Shown: positions 52,646 through 62,115 of the stretch, in pieces
Numbering within the stretch: position 1 is the stretch's first letter
Layout: every line of letters begins with the position of its first letter
Origin: Hyphomicrobiales bacterium
Lineage (GTDB): Bacteria; Pseudomonadota; Alphaproteobacteria; Rhizobiales; JACESI01
Length of the DNA stretch: 64,000 nt
Reading direction: 5' to 3'
Assembly: GCA_039973685.1 (NCBI GenBank)
Contig: JBDWKL010000012.1
Location: 62,001 to 126,000 of the forward strand
The notes under the pieces: model-generated
Seen by the model: only the letters and a program-made list of their open reading frames with translations
Told to the model about the DNA's origin: nothing
The model's database searches: none
Translations under genes and position numbers: made by a program

Positions 52646-53569
52646 GTGAGCGATAGTGGGCGCATCGAATATTTTTTGGAAATGTTGAGCGCAGAACGAG
52701 GCGCTGCATTAAACACTCTTGATAGTTATGCCCGTGATCTCAGCTTTTATAGCGCGCACTTAAAAGCGCGACGCTCGACGATCGACAAAGCGACAACTGA
52801 TGATATTCGTGATTTTCTTGCTTCTTCCTCAAAAGACGGCCTAGCCGCGTCATCTTTAGCAAGACGCCTGTCTGCTGTTCGCCAGCTTCATAAGTTTTTA
52901 TTTGCTGAAGGTTTGCGCACAGATGATCCGAGCGGGCCGATTGAAGCGCCGAAACAAAAGCGCGCTTTGCCAAAAGTTTTAAGCGAAGAAGAGGTGACAA
53001 CACTTATTGAGGCCGCCCAGTCGCTTGCTAGCCGATCCATCGGAACGAAAGCCGAAAAACTTCGCAATGCTCGGCTTTATACAATGATTGAACTGATTTA
53101 CGCGACGGGCCTGCGTGTGACCGAACTTGTAAGCTTGCCCGCCCGCTCCGTTGGTCAAGAACATCGGTTTTTGTCTGTTATCGGCAAAGGCTCAAAAGAG
53201 CGCATGGTGCCTTTAAGCGATGCCGCTCGCGACGCCATGGCGCATTATCTATCCCTTGCTGAAGGTTATTACGGCAAAGCATCACGCTGGCTGTTTCCCT
53301 CTTCAGGCAAAGAAGGCCACTTCACCCGCCAAGCTTTTGGTCGCGATTTAAAAGACCTCGCCGTGCAAGCAGGCATCGACCCTGCGAAAGTTTCTCCACA
53401 CGTCATGCGCCACGCCTTTGCCAGCCATCTACTGCACCACGGCGCTGACTTGCGGGCTGTGCAACAATTGCTTGGGCATGCGGATATTTCAACGACACAG
53501 ATTTACACTCATGTGCTGGATGAAAGATTGCGAGCGCTGGTCGAAGGGCATCATCCGCTCAATGATTGA
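52646..53569 (+). CDS. xerD: Tyrosine recombinase XerD
   Basis: A 307-residue XerC/D recombinase resolving chromosome dimers at dif. Catalytic residues can be read: Arg157 in YATGLRVTELVSL, Lys181 in VIGKGSKERMVPL, His252 and Arg255 in PHVMRHAFASHLL, His278 in LLGHADISTT, and Tyr287 in QIYTHV. The SAM-like N-terminal domain spans residues 5-90. The start is GTG at 52646. This is the housekeeping enzyme, distinct from the island integrase at 43.8 kb. It is convergent with the EEP-family gene, 4 bases apart. Confidence 0.94.
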   Translation: MSDSGRIEYFLEMLSAERGAALNTLDSYARDLSFYSAHLKARRSTIDKATTDDIRDFLASSSKDGLAASSLARRLSAVRQLHKFLFAEGLRTDDPSGPIEAPKQKRALPKVLSEEEVTTLIEAAQSLASRSIGTKAEKLRNARLYTMIELIYATGLRVTELVSLPARSVGQEHRFLSVIGKGSKERMVPLSDAARDAMAHYLSLAEGYYGKASRWLFPSSGKEGHFTRQAFGRDLKDLAVQAGIDPAKVSPHVMRHAFASHLLHHGADLRAVQQLLGHADISTTQIYTHVLDERLRALVEGHHPLND

Positions 53570-53573
53570 GGGG

Positions 53574-54425
53574 TTAAAGCCCTAAATCTGCAACTAACCC
53601 TGAATGGTCTGAACCAAGCAGTGGGCGCTTTTGCGTGCTGCCACCATTAGGCGAAAATGCTAAGTCTATCGGCAGCGGAACATGGCGATAAACAAGCGTA
53701 AAACGCGACGGGCCTGCTGCTTGCGTTTTGGAGATCGCGGTCATTCTCTTGATACGGCTGGTCCAAGGGAAAATATTAAAATCACCCGCCATGACAATCT
53801 TACCTGTTAGGCTTTGAAGCAAGCTTTCAGCCGCGGCTTCATTCTTGCTACTGTCCCATGGCCAAGGCCACGGAATATGAGCAGAAACGAGCCAAAGCCC
53901 TTCGCCGCTCACATTAATTTGGACAGCGGCAAGAGCGCGCGACGTTGAGCATCTAGGCTCTGCAACTGGTGGCTTTTTGCTTGCGACCACAATACCGCTC
54001 CAATTTGAAAATCGGCACAAATGCTGATGTGGGAACTCTTCACGAAGAAGATCAAGTACATGGCGGTTCTGGTCGGACACTTCTTGCAGCATGACTGCAT
54101 CCACATTCGCGTGTTTTATATCAGCCACCAATTCAGACAACTGGTCGTTAGCAAACCAAAGGTTCTTTGAATAAACGCGAATATCACCACCTGGTTTTTG
54201 TGGGATGAAAAACACGATGACCGAGGCGAACGCTGCAATTGAAATCGAGAAGAAGACAAAACGCGATAGCGGTTTTCTGGCCACAAAAACACCCAACAAA
54301 CAGCCGATACAAAGCGCGGGCCTAACCATCGCCAATGCATCAAAACTGCGGTGGATATTTCCTGCAAAACTGCCGCCGATGAGAAAGGCCGAGAAAAAGG
54401 CAATAAGGAGAAAAAACCATTTCAT
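53574..54425 (-). CDS. Membrane-anchored endonuclease/exonuclease/phosphatase family protein
   Basis: A 283-residue protein with two to three N-terminal hydrophobic helices (WFFLLIAFFSAFLIGGSFAG, LCIGCLLGVFVA, FFSISIAAFASVIVFF) and a C-terminal EEP fold. Motifs are RVYSKNLWFANDQLSELVAD, VDAVMLQEVSDQN with the catalytic Glu, SAHIPWPWPWDSS, KIVMAGDFNIFPWTS with Asp/Asn, and GSDHSGLVADLGL with the final Asp-His. The membrane-anchored group is often annotated as hypothetical endonuclease or sphingomyelinase-like; the substrate is unknown. Confidence 0.82.
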   Translation of the reverse strand: MKWFFLLIAFFSAFLIGGSFAGNIHRSFDALAMVRPALCIGCLLGVFVARKPLSRFVFFSISIAAFASVIVFFIPQKPGGDIRVYSKNLWFANDQLSELVADIKHANVDAVMLQEVSDQNRHVLDLLREEFPHQHLCRFSNWSGIVVASKKPPVAEPRCSTSRALAAVQINVSGEGLWLVSAHIPWPWPWDSSKNEAAAESLLQSLTGKIVMAGDFNIFPWTSRIKRMTAISKTQAAGPSRFTLVYRHVPLPIDLAFSPNGGSTQKRPLLGSDHSGLVADLGL

Positions 54426-54688
54426 GAATACTAACCACCCAACACATTTATCTCAAAGACTCCCTAGGCATTTGCACGACCACCCTCGTTTTGGCAAGCA
54501 ACACCCCCAAGCCCGCATCAACATAAGAAATAAAGCCTCATTTCCCCCCTCATTTTCCCTGTGTTTTTAACTATATCGCCGTTTCACAATGTTTCTTGCC
54601 ACAATTTCTTGACATGCTTGGCCTGCCCTGAGAATAAACGCGCGACCTTTCTTGACGTGAGAGCGTTGAAACCCTGTGAGAGTTGATC

Positions 54689-55642
54689 ATGATGAAATAC
54701 CTAGAGTTTGAAAAACCTGTTGCTGACCTTGCTGGCAAAATTCAGGAATTGCGAGCGCTGGGTGATGATGGTTCTGCCGTCGGCATCAATGATGAAATTG
54801 CAAAGCTTGAAACAAAAGCCGACCAAGCGCTGGCGGATGTTTATGCAAAACTCAATCCATGGGAAAGAACGCAAGTCGCTCGCCATCCAGACAGACCACA
54901 CTTCACCCATTATGTTGAACACATGATTGATGACTTTGTGCCACTTGCAGGTGATCGCAAATTCTCAGAAGACGAAGCCATTATTGCAGGCTTTGGCCGC
55001 TTCCGTGGACAACCTGTTGCTGTCATGGGCCATGAGCGCGGACACGACACAGAATCCCGCATTCGCCATAATTTCGGTTCTGCCCGCCCAGAAGGCTACC
55101 GTAAAGCGGTTCGTATTATGGAAATGGCCGATCGCTTTTCACTGCCGGTGATTTCGCTGGTTGATACAGCAGGCGCTTACCCAGGTGTTGGCGCAGAAGA
55201 ACGCGGCCAAGCAGAAGCGATTGCTCGTTCAACAGATGCTTGTCTTTCACTCAGCACGCCCAATGTGGCTGTGATTGTAGGTGAAGGCGGTTCTGGTGGC
55301 GCAATTGCACTTGCAACTTGTAACCGTGTGATGATGCTAGAAAATGCAATCTACAGCGTGATTTCACCTGAAGGGGCGGCTTCCATCTTGTGGCGCGATT
55401 CAGCTCGAGCAAAAGACGCAGCAAGCACCATGAAAATCACAGCGCAGGATTTGCTAAACCTTGGCGTCATTGATGAAATCATCTCAGAACCTATCGGTGG
55501 CGCGCACCGTGAGCCAGTTCAGACCATTCACCAAGTGGGCAATGCGATTGAAGCCTCATTGAAAGAGCTGACAGGCCTATCAACGGAAGAAGTGAAACAA
55601 AACCGCCGCGATCGCTTCCTTGATATTGGTAAAAACCTCTAA
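54689..55642 (+). CDS. accA: Acetyl-CoA carboxylase carboxyltransferase subunit alpha
   Basis: A 317-residue AccA, half of the carboxyltransferase that makes malonyl-CoA for fatty acid synthesis. Motifs are MKYLEFEKPVADLAGKIQEL at the start, RHPDRPHFTHYVEHMIDDFV, VAVMGHERGHDT, ISLVDTAGAYPGVGAEERGQ, VIVGEGGSGGAIALA and YSVISPEGAASILWRD. Start is ATG 54689 or the next codon at 54692; the TTG at 54683 is unlikely. accD is not adjacent, as usual in Alphaproteobacteria. Confidence 0.96.
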   Translation: MMKYLEFEKPVADLAGKIQELRALGDDGSAVGINDEIAKLETKADQALADVYAKLNPWERTQVARHPDRPHFTHYVEHMIDDFVPLAGDRKFSEDEAIIAGFGRFRGQPVAVMGHERGHDTESRIRHNFGSARPEGYRKAVRIMEMADRFSLPVISLVDTAGAYPGVGAEERGQAEAIARSTDACLSLSTPNVAVIVGEGGSGGAIALATCNRVMMLENAIYSVISPEGAASILWRDSARAKDAASTMKITAQDLLNLGVIDEIISEPIGGAHREPVQTIHQVGNAIEASLKELTGLSTEEVKQNRRDRFLDIGKNL

Positions 55643-55667
55643 GAAGCCACCACTTAATCTATAAAGA

Positions 55668-56888
55668 CTAGTCGGTTGAACTGGCTGCCGCTTCTAGAGC
55701 AGATCGCTCGCGCACGGCTAAACGTTCGCTCTCAGATTTCAATTGACCGCAAGCTGCTAAAATATCGCTGCCACGTGGGGTTCTAATCGGTGAGGCATAA
55801 CCGCCGTGATTGACCACATCAGCAAATGTTTCAATCTGTTCCCAATCTGAGCATTCATACTGCGTATCTGGCCACGGATTAAACGGGATGAGATTGATCT
55901 TTGCCGGAATGCCTTTCAGCATTTTGACAAGCGCTTTCGCGTCATCAAGGCTGTCATTCACACCCTTAAGCATCACATATTCAAAGGTAATGCGTCGCGC
56001 ATTGGAAACACCTGGATAATTGCGGCACGCATCCAGCAATTCTTTAATTGGGTATTTCTTGTTGATTGGCACCAACACATCACGCAATTCATCATTGACC
56101 GCGTGCAGTGAAATCGCCAGAGACACGCCAGTCTCCTCGCCAATTTGTGCAATTTGCGGCACAACGCCTGATGTGGAAAGCGTGATACGGCGCTTTGATA
56201 GGCTGATGCCTTCGCCGTCGGCCATAATCAACATGGCATCGCGCACATTATCATAATTATAAAGCGGTTCGCCCATGCCCATCATGACCACGTTGGATAC
56301 CGCGCGGCCTTCTTTAGGAACAATCGCCCCCTTGGTGATCGCCATATCTGGAATATCACCCAAACGTTCGCGGGCAATCAGTACCTGACTAACAATTTCA
56401 CCTGCGGTCAGATTCCTGACCATTTTCTGCGTACCCGTGTGACAGAATGTACATGTGAGCGTGCACCCAACTTGGCTTGATACACAAAGTGTGCCGCGCC
56501 CTTCTTCAGGGATATAGACCGTTTCAATATCAACAGGCTTACCCGCACCACGGGATGGAAAACGAAACAGCCATTTGCGTGTGCCATCGCTTGAGACCTG
56601 TTCGGAAATCAATTCTGGACGATCTGTGGTGAAATGCTCGCTCATTTTAGCGCGCAGGTCTTTGGAGATGTTGGTCATCTCTTCAAAGCCAGTCGCTCCG
56701 CGCACATAAAGCCAATACCAAAGTTGGTTCGCGCGCATTTTGCACTGCTTTTGCGGCACGCCAATTTCGGCCAACGCGTCGATGAGTGCCTCACGTGTTA
56801 GCCCCACGATTGGAATACGATTGTCCGTGCCCACCGCCTTTGGGCGCTCAGCAGGGTCCATATCCACAAGGTTCAGCGTTGCTGTCAT
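55668..56888 (-). CDS. rlmN: 23S rRNA (adenine-2503-C2)-methyltransferase / tRNA A37 methyltransferase
   Basis: A roughly 406-residue radical-SAM enzyme adding a methyl group to A2503 of 23S rRNA and A37 of some tRNAs. The cluster motif is [13 protein letters not shown] (CxxxCxxC), with [12 protein letters not shown] preceded by LCVSSQVG. The second-half sequences [25 protein letters not shown], and the methylated Cys near AACGQL at the C-terminus are present. I start at ATG 56888; a GTG at 56900 is an in-frame alternative with no better ribosome site. It is convergent with accA. Confidence 0.95.
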   Translation of the reverse strand: MTATLNLVDMDPAERPKAVGTDNRIPIVGLTREALIDALAEIGVPQKQCKMRANQLWYWLYVRGATGFEEMTNISKDLRAKMSEHFTTDRPELISEQVSSDGTRKWLFRFPSRGAGKPVDIETVYIPEEGRGTLCVSSQVGCTLTCTFCHTGTQKMVRNLTAGEIVSQVLIARERLGDIPDMAITKGAIVPKEGRAVSNVVMMGMGEPLYNYDNVRDAMLIMADGEGISLSKRRITLSTSGVVPQIAQIGEETGVSLAISLHAVNDELRDVLVPINKKYPIKELLDACRNYPGVSNARRITFEYVMLKGVNDSLDDAKALVKMLKGIPAKINLIPFNPWPDTQYECSDWEQIETFADVVNHGGYASPIRTPRGSDILAACGQLKSESERLAVRERSALEAAASSTD

Positions 56889-56960
56889 TGGTACATTCAC
56901 GTTTCTATTAGGGGCTTTAGGTGACGGGCTATACCAGCCAAGGGCGTTTGACGCAAAGAA

Positions 56961-56994
56961 AAAGCCGCGCCCTTCATATGAAGAACGCGGCTTT
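56961..56994 (-). terminator. Rho-independent terminator after the IalB-family gene
   Basis: AAAGCCGCG (56961-56969) and CGCGGCTTT (56986-56994) pair over 9 bases; the middle CTTCATATGAAG is itself self-complementary. On the minus strand a T-rich run follows. It lies 23 bases past the stop of the IalB-family gene and before rlmN. Confidence 0.82.
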
Positions 56995-57016
56995 AATCAA
57001 AATCTATAAGTCAGCC

Positions 57017-57526
57017 TTAGCCGCAAGCAGCAGCAATTTTATTCAGCGCTGCTGTGATACCGCTCAATGAATAAGTATCAACTGTGTTAGTGCCACGGCG
57101 CGAACGACCTTTGATCGTCATCTTGCTTCCGGCTTTCATTGCTGCAACCAAACGGTTTTCTTCAGCAACGTTTTCCATCCAAGCACCGTCACCTTTGGTG
57201 AACATTGTAAAGCTTGCACCATCAATCTCTGTTGAGACTTTAGAATTCTCAGCAAACGGATACCCAATGATCACGCTGGCTTCATTGCGAACGCCGCGGC
57301 CTTGCCAATGAGAAATCATGAAGAAAACTGGATCACGATTCGCCCCTGCTGGCTGCTGATCTTTTGGCTGTGATGCCACATAGCAAACTTTACCATTTGC
57401 GCCGCTCACAGAGTAAGCCGCCCAATCTTTGAAAGCTTCTATAAGAGCTGGTGTTTGAGCGACTGCCGCGCTCGAAGTTGCCAGTGCAAGCCCTAAGGCC
57501 AATGCCGATGTAGCTAAAAAACGCAT
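57017..57526 (-). CDS. Invasion-associated locus B (IalB) family protein
   Basis: A 169-residue periplasmic protein with a signal peptide (MRFLATSALALGLALATSSA, cleavage near AVAQ). The IalB-like pattern is DWAAYSVSGANGKVCYVASQ, PVFFMISHWQGRGVRNEASV, IGYPFAENSKVSTEIDG, AWMENVAEENRLVAAMKAGS and TIKGRSRRGTNTVDTYSLSG. Two cysteines (CYVA and the terminal AACG) could form a disulfide. Named after Bartonella IalB, but the family is widespread in non-pathogenic rhizobia with no settled role. The ATG at 57526 follows GGAAAG; the longer frame to 57553 is less likely. Confidence 0.88.
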   Translation of the reverse strand: MRFLATSALALGLALATSSAAVAQTPALIEAFKDWAAYSVSGANGKVCYVASQPKDQQPAGANRDPVFFMISHWQGRGVRNEASVIIGYPFAENSKVSTEIDGASFTMFTKGDGAWMENVAEENRLVAAMKAGSKMTIKGRSRRGTNTVDTYSLSGITAALNKIAAACG

Positions 57527-57879
57527 GTTCTCATCTTTCCTTACCCGATGCATCCATTGAGTTGATAGTTGTTAACGCCATCTCACTCCATGAACCGCTC
57601 ATAAACAGTTAATGTTAACCCTAGCTAAACTGGATTACTAAAATATGAATCACCCCATTGTATCCGCTTTCAAAGAGACCTGAAATACGGATATGGTTAA
57701 CGATTTGTTGACTGCGAAAAAAGGCGATATTTTGATCATATTCACAAAAAGTGATCAGATGTGGACTGTTCAAATTATCCAGACCGACAAAAAGGCTTAC
57801 TTGGCCTTGTGAACAACCCCTATCTGTTAATGACATGTCTGCCTGCGCGCCTTAGATTGCCGCCTAACAGGAGTGCCGA
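57527..57879. other. Divergent intergenic region between ialB-like gene and polA
   Basis: About 350 bases, AT-rich, with no gene I can support. It should hold the two divergent promoters. One stretch, TTAACCCTAGCTAAA (57615-57629), resembles a CtrA half-pair (TTAA-N7-TTAA with one mismatch), which is only suggestive. The polA Shine-Dalgarno CAGGAG is just before 57880. Confidence 0.5.
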
Positions 57880-60828
57880 ATGTCAGACAATCATATCTTT
57901 CTCATCGATGGGTCCGCCTATATCTTCAGAGCTTACCATGCGCTCCCGCCTTTAACTCGCAAATCAGACGGTTTGCCTGTTGGCGCCGTATCGGGTTTTT
58001 GCAACATGATGTGGAAGTTGTTCAATCAAGCCAAAGATGGTGAGCTTGGACCACCGGCCACCCATTTTGGTGTGATCTTCGATTATTCATCGAAAACATT
58101 CCGCAATGAAATTTATCCTGAGTATAAAGCTAACCGCGATGCACCGCCGGAAGATCTACGCCCACAATTCGGTTTAATCCGCAAAGCCACCCAAGCTTTC
58201 AACATGCCATGCGTTGAGCAAGAAGGATTTGAGGCGGATGATCTCATCGCCACCTACGCCCGCATCGCCAATGAGCGCGGTGATAAGGTAACGATTGTTT
58301 CTTCTGATAAAGACTTGATGCAGTTAGTGACAGATAATGTCAGCATGTACGATCAGATGAAGGACAAGCACATCTCGATCCTTGAGGTGCACGAAAAATT
58401 CGGCGTCGGTCCTGAGAAAATGATTGATCTGCAAGCGCTGGCTGGCGACAGCACAGACAATGTGCCGGGTGTGCCAGGCATTGGTGCAAAAACTGCCGCA
58501 CAATTGCTGCTTGAATATGGCGACCTTGATACGTTGCTTGAGCGTGCGGGTGAAATTAAACAGAACAAGCGCCGCGAAAACCTGATCGAATTTGCAGACC
58601 AAGCCCGCATTTCCCGTGAACTCGTGAAGCTCGATGTGAATATGGACCTTAATGTGCCGCTCGATGATTTAAGCCTCATTGAAGTGGAAGGCGGCAAGCT
58701 GCTTTCGTTCTTAAAAGGCATGCAGTTCACTAGCCTTACCAAGCGGGTGGCCGATATTTTTGAGGCTGATATTAGTGCAATTGATGCCGATGACATTCAG
58801 GTGGATGGCTATGAAGCCCAACGCGGTCCAGACCTGGATGCAAGTGGCGAAGAAGGCGGCGCACCATCTGGCGATTGGACCCCACAATCCCATGCATCAA
58901 ATCGCGCAAGCCAGTTAAACGGCCTTGCTGTCGATCATGGCGACTATCAGCTGATCACCGAACTTGATGACCTAGATCAGTGGTGTGCCACCGCTCGTGA
59001 TCGTGGTTATATCGCGGTGGACACAGAAACCACATCACTTGATGCAATGGTCGCAGACCTCGTTGGCGTATCGCTCGCCTTCGCACCGGGCAAAGCCTGT
59101 TACATTCCACTCGCGCACAAAGACCCTGAAGAAGTGAGCGGTGATCTGTTCGGTGATCCTGTTGGCAGCACAAGTGCAGAACTAAAAGGCCCCGACGGGA
59201 AACCCATCAAGCAACTCGCCATGAGTGATGTAATCCCACGCCTCAAAGCCTTGTTTGAAGACCCATCGGTTTTGAAAATCGCGCAAAACCTAAAATATGA
59301 TTGGCTCGTTCTGTCACGCTACAACATTGAGGTCGCCCCCTTTGATGACACGATGTTGCTCTCATATGCACTTGATGCGGGCGTTTCTGGCGGTCACGGT
59401 ATGGATGCCCTCTCCGAACGTTGGCTCGATCATTCTCCAATCCCGTTCAAAGAAGTATGTGGGTCTGGCAAATCTCAAATCACCTTTGACAAAGTGCCCC
59501 TTGATAAAGCGCTTGCTTACGCTGCTGAAGATGCCGACGTGACGCTGCGCCTATGGATGCTGTTAAAACCGCGTTTGGCAGCTGAGAATATGACGGTCGT
59601 CTATGAACGCTTAGAACGCCAAATGGTGCCGACGCTTGCCCGCATGGAAAAGCGCGGTATCAGCGTTGATCGTCAAATGCTCTCACGGCTTTCTGGCGAG
59701 TTCGCGCAAAAAGCAGCGGGCATTGAGGCTGAGATTTTTGAGCTGGCTGGTGAAAACTTCAATGTCGGCTCCCCCAAACAATTGGGCGAAATTTTATTCG
59801 ACAAGATGAATTTGCCCGGCGGTAAGAAGACCAAAACAGGCGCATGGCAAACAGGCGCGCAAGTGCTGGATGACCTCGCTGCAGAAGGCCATGAACTGCC
59901 TTCAAAAATCGTGGACTGGCGTCAGCTTTCAAAACTGAAATCCACCTATACAGACGCAATCCCGAATTACATCAACCGCGAAACAAGCCGCGTTCATACA
60001 TCCTATTCACTGGCGAGCACCTCAACGGGTCGCCTGTCATCGTCAGAACCAAACTTGCAGAATATTCCAATTCGCACGGAATCGGGTCGCAAGATAAGAC
60101 AAGCTTTTGTGGCCGCTAGCGGTCGCAAGCTCTTATCTGCCGATTACAGCCAGATCGAATTGCGTGTACTCGCACATATGGCTGACATCCCGCAGCTCAA
60201 GCAGGCGTTTGAAGACGGTCTTGATATTCACGCCATGACTGCAAGTGAAATGTTTGGCGAACCGATCGAAGGCATGGACCCGATGGTGCGCCGTCGTGCG
60301 AAAGCGATCAACTTCGGCATTATCTACGGCATTTCAGCCTTTGGCCTTGCCAATCAATTGAGCATTGGTCGCGGTGAGGCGAAGGATTATATCGACAAAT
60401 ATTTCGAGCGCTTCCCAGGCATTCAAGACTACATGGAAGAGACGAAAAAGTTCGTCCATGCCAATGGCTATGTGGAAACCATTTTCGGGCGTCGGGTACA
60501 TTACCCAGACATCAACACGAAAAACCCGAACATGCGCAACTTCTATGAACGCGCCGCCATCAACGCGCCAATCCAAGGTTCCGCCGCCGACATTATCCGC
60601 CGCGCGATGATCCGCATGGAAGACGCGTTGGATGAGGCGAAGTTGAGCGCACAAATGTTGCTACAAGTGCATGATGAATTAATCTTTGAGTTGCCAGACG
60701 AAGAAGTGGACGCCACCACCAAGCTTGTTCAATCCGTCATGGAAAACGCAACCATGCCCGCCATGTCACTCTCCGTTCCGTTGCAGGTAGATGCGAGAGC
60801 GGCGGATAATTGGGATGAGGCGCACTAG
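57880..60828 (+). CDS. polA: DNA polymerase I
   Basis: A 982-residue family A polymerase with all three domains. The 5'-3' exonuclease (residues 1-290) shows LIDGSAYIFRAYHALPP, EGFEADDLIATYA, TIVSSDKDLMQLV and PGVPGIGAKTAAQLL. The 3'-5' exonuclease (about 360-560) keeps the metal-binding DxE in AVDTETTSLDAM, plus NLKYDWLVLSRY and YAAEDADVTLRLW, so proofreading is probably active. The polymerase (about 580-982) has motif A LSADYSQIELRVLAHMA, the O-helix RRRAKAINFGIIYGISAFGL and motif C LLQVHDELIFELP. It works in repair and Okazaki-fragment processing. Confidence 0.97.
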   Translation: MSDNHIFLIDGSAYIFRAYHALPPLTRKSDGLPVGAVSGFCNMMWKLFNQAKDGELGPPATHFGVIFDYSSKTFRNEIYPEYKANRDAPPEDLRPQFGLIRKATQAFNMPCVEQEGFEADDLIATYARIANERGDKVTIVSSDKDLMQLVTDNVSMYDQMKDKHISILEVHEKFGVGPEKMIDLQALAGDSTDNVPGVPGIGAKTAAQLLLEYGDLDTLLERAGEIKQNKRRENLIEFADQARISRELVKLDVNMDLNVPLDDLSLIEVEGGKLLSFLKGMQFTSLTKRVADIFEADISAIDADDIQVDGYEAQRGPDLDASGEEGGAPSGDWTPQSHASNRASQLNGLAVDHGDYQLITELDDLDQWCATARDRGYIAVDTETTSLDAMVADLVGVSLAFAPGKACYIPLAHKDPEEVSGDLFGDPVGSTSAELKGPDGKPIKQLAMSDVIPRLKALFEDPSVLKIAQNLKYDWLVLSRYNIEVAPFDDTMLLSYALDAGVSGGHGMDALSERWLDHSPIPFKEVCGSGKSQITFDKVPLDKALAYAAEDADVTLRLWMLLKPRLAAENMTVVYERLERQMVPTLARMEKRGISVDRQMLSRLSGEFAQKAAGIEAEIFELAGENFNVGSPKQLGEILFDKMNLPGGKKTKTGAWQTGAQVLDDLAAEGHELPSKIVDWRQLSKLKSTYTDAIPNYINRETSRVHTSYSLASTSTGRLSSSEPNLQNIPIRTESGRKIRQAFVAASGRKLLSADYSQIELRVLAHMADIPQLKQAFEDGLDIHAMTASEMFGEPIEGMDPMVRRRAKAINFGIIYGISAFGLANQLSIGRGEAKDYIDKYFERFPGIQDYMEETKKFVHANGYVETIFGRRVHYPDINTKNPNMRNFYERAAINAPIQGSAADIIRRAMIRMEDALDEAKLSAQMLLQVHDELIFELPDEEVDATTKLVQSVMENATMPAMSLSVPLQVDARAADNWDEAH

Positions 60829-60886
60829 AATAATCCCGTCCGCACGGTTGACTAAATAATATACCAGCCTGATATTATTCAGCATT

Positions 60887-61381
60887 ATGGTTATGATTTC
60901 TGACAACCCAATTTCAAGCGACAATAACATTCCCAAAGCAGCCCTTATACTTGGGCTTGCGGGTGTGCTGCCGTTTGTCGTTTTCGGCTTGCTCGCGATA
61001 ACCCTTGGCGGCGAAATTGTGACGCCAAAGCTCGCAGACACACTGTTGATCGGTTATGGCGCGGTTATTTTGTCGTTTACCGCGGGTGTTCGGTGGGGAC
61101 TGGCGCTTACCGTGCCCAATGAAAATGATCAAGCGCTTCAATTAACAGTATCCACTGTACCATCAATAATTGCTTGGGCTGCTTGCTTCATGCCCTTTGC
61201 TTATGGCCTGCCGCTGCTTGCCTTTACCCATGCTGCCCTTGCCGTTTGGGATATTCGAGGCATGTACAACGGGCGCGGGCCAATATGGTACGGCAAACTG
61301 CGCATGATATTAGCCATCATTGTCGTTGGTATTTTGGTTGTCGTGGGGTTAGTGCGCTACTTTATGCTTCTTAATGGCTAA
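60887..61381 (+). CDS. DUF3429 family membrane protein
   Basis: A 164-residue protein with five hydrophobic helices. The pattern ALILGLAGVLPFVVFGLLAI, LLIGYGAVILSFTAGVRWGL and GMYNGRGPIWYGKLRMILAI matches the DUF3429 family. Function unknown. It is 58 bases downstream of polA on the same strand and convergent with pdeM. An alternative start codon lies two codons downstream (60893). Confidence 0.82.
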   Translation: MVMISDNPISSDNNIPKAALILGLAGVLPFVVFGLLAITLGGEIVTPKLADTLLIGYGAVILSFTAGVRWGLALTVPNENDQALQLTVSTVPSIIAWAACFMPFAYGLPLLAFTHAALAVWDIRGMYNGRGPIWYGKLRMILAIIVVGILVVVGLVRYFMLLNG

Positions 61382-61397
61382 GCTCCAACTCGACTAA

Positions 61398-62114
61398 TTA
61401 GCCAGGTAGGCAAGACGAATTGGCAATTGGAAAAAGCTTCTTACTGCCCAGCACATAAGCATGATATTGCCCACCGGGGAACAAGCCATCGAATGCTCCA
61501 TCACGCACATTCAACCCGCCTGTAAATGCGCCAAAGGCTGGCATAATTAGGCGTGAACTACTCGCAACAAAACACCGACTTCTAATCGTGCGCCCTCGCC
61601 CGCGAATACGAGCGCATGGGTGAAGGTGACCTGCAACCTCAGAGCTCGTCGGGTTTTTAGTAGGTTCATGGCGAAACGTGATGCCGCTTATCTTAATCTC
61701 ATCCATAACGCTGCCACCAAGATGATCAGGCAAATCTGGGTCGTGATTACCCGAAATCCAAATCCATTCCGCACCCGTAACGAGTGTTGTTAAAATAAGT
61801 TGGTCTTTTGTGGAAAGCCTGTCGGGTGCCGCGCCATCATGAAAGCTATCCCCCAAAGCAATGACACGCTGAGGTTCAAACGCTTTGATGAGACGGCTTA
61901 ATTGATCGAGCGTCGCGGCGGTGTCATAGGGAGGTAAGAAAACTTGCTTGGCGGCGAACGACGAACCTTTTTCAAGATGTAGGTCTGAAACAATCAAGGT
62001 TTCCTGATCCTGCCAATAAAGCACACCTGCGGCATGGGCGAACAAGGTTTGATCACCCAACTGAAGAGGAAGGCCCGCTGAGGCGTCAATTGGCTCGCCG
62101 TCTTTCGCATCCAT
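61398..62114 (-). CDS. pdeM: Ligase-associated DNA damage response endonuclease PdeM
   Basis: A 238-residue calcineurin-like metallophosphoesterase. Metal motifs in order are LIVSDLHLEKGSSFA (DxH), VIALGDSFHDG (GDxxHD), WIWISGNHDPDLP (GNHD), and EVAGHLHPCARI (GHLH). These proteins form a set with an Lhr-like helicase, an exonuclease and a DNA ligase, thought to act in DNA repair. The ATG at 62114 begins one base after the helicase stop, so translation is coupled; the frame remains open to 62189 inside the helicase but that is not needed. The ligase and exonuclease genes would lie beyond the right edge. Confidence 0.92.
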   Translation of the reverse strand: MDAKDGEPIDASAGLPLQLGDQTLFAHAAGVLYWQDQETLIVSDLHLEKGSSFAAKQVFLPPYDTAATLDQLSRLIKAFEPQRVIALGDSFHDGAAPDRLSTKDQLILTTLVTGAEWIWISGNHDPDLPDHLGGSVMDEIKISGITFRHEPTKNPTSSEVAGHLHPCARIRGRGRTIRSRCFVASSSRLIMPAFGAFTGGLNVRDGAFDGLFPGGQYHAYVLGSKKLFPIANSSCLPG

Positions 62115-62115
62115 T

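Noticed and set aside
57609-57629. CtrA binding site
   Set aside because: One mismatch in the consensus and no supporting second site; not called as a feature.
57721-57760. Symmetric TGATCA-containing stretch upstream of polA
   Set aside because: TGATCA is self-complementary, and the apparent symmetry does not extend beyond it.
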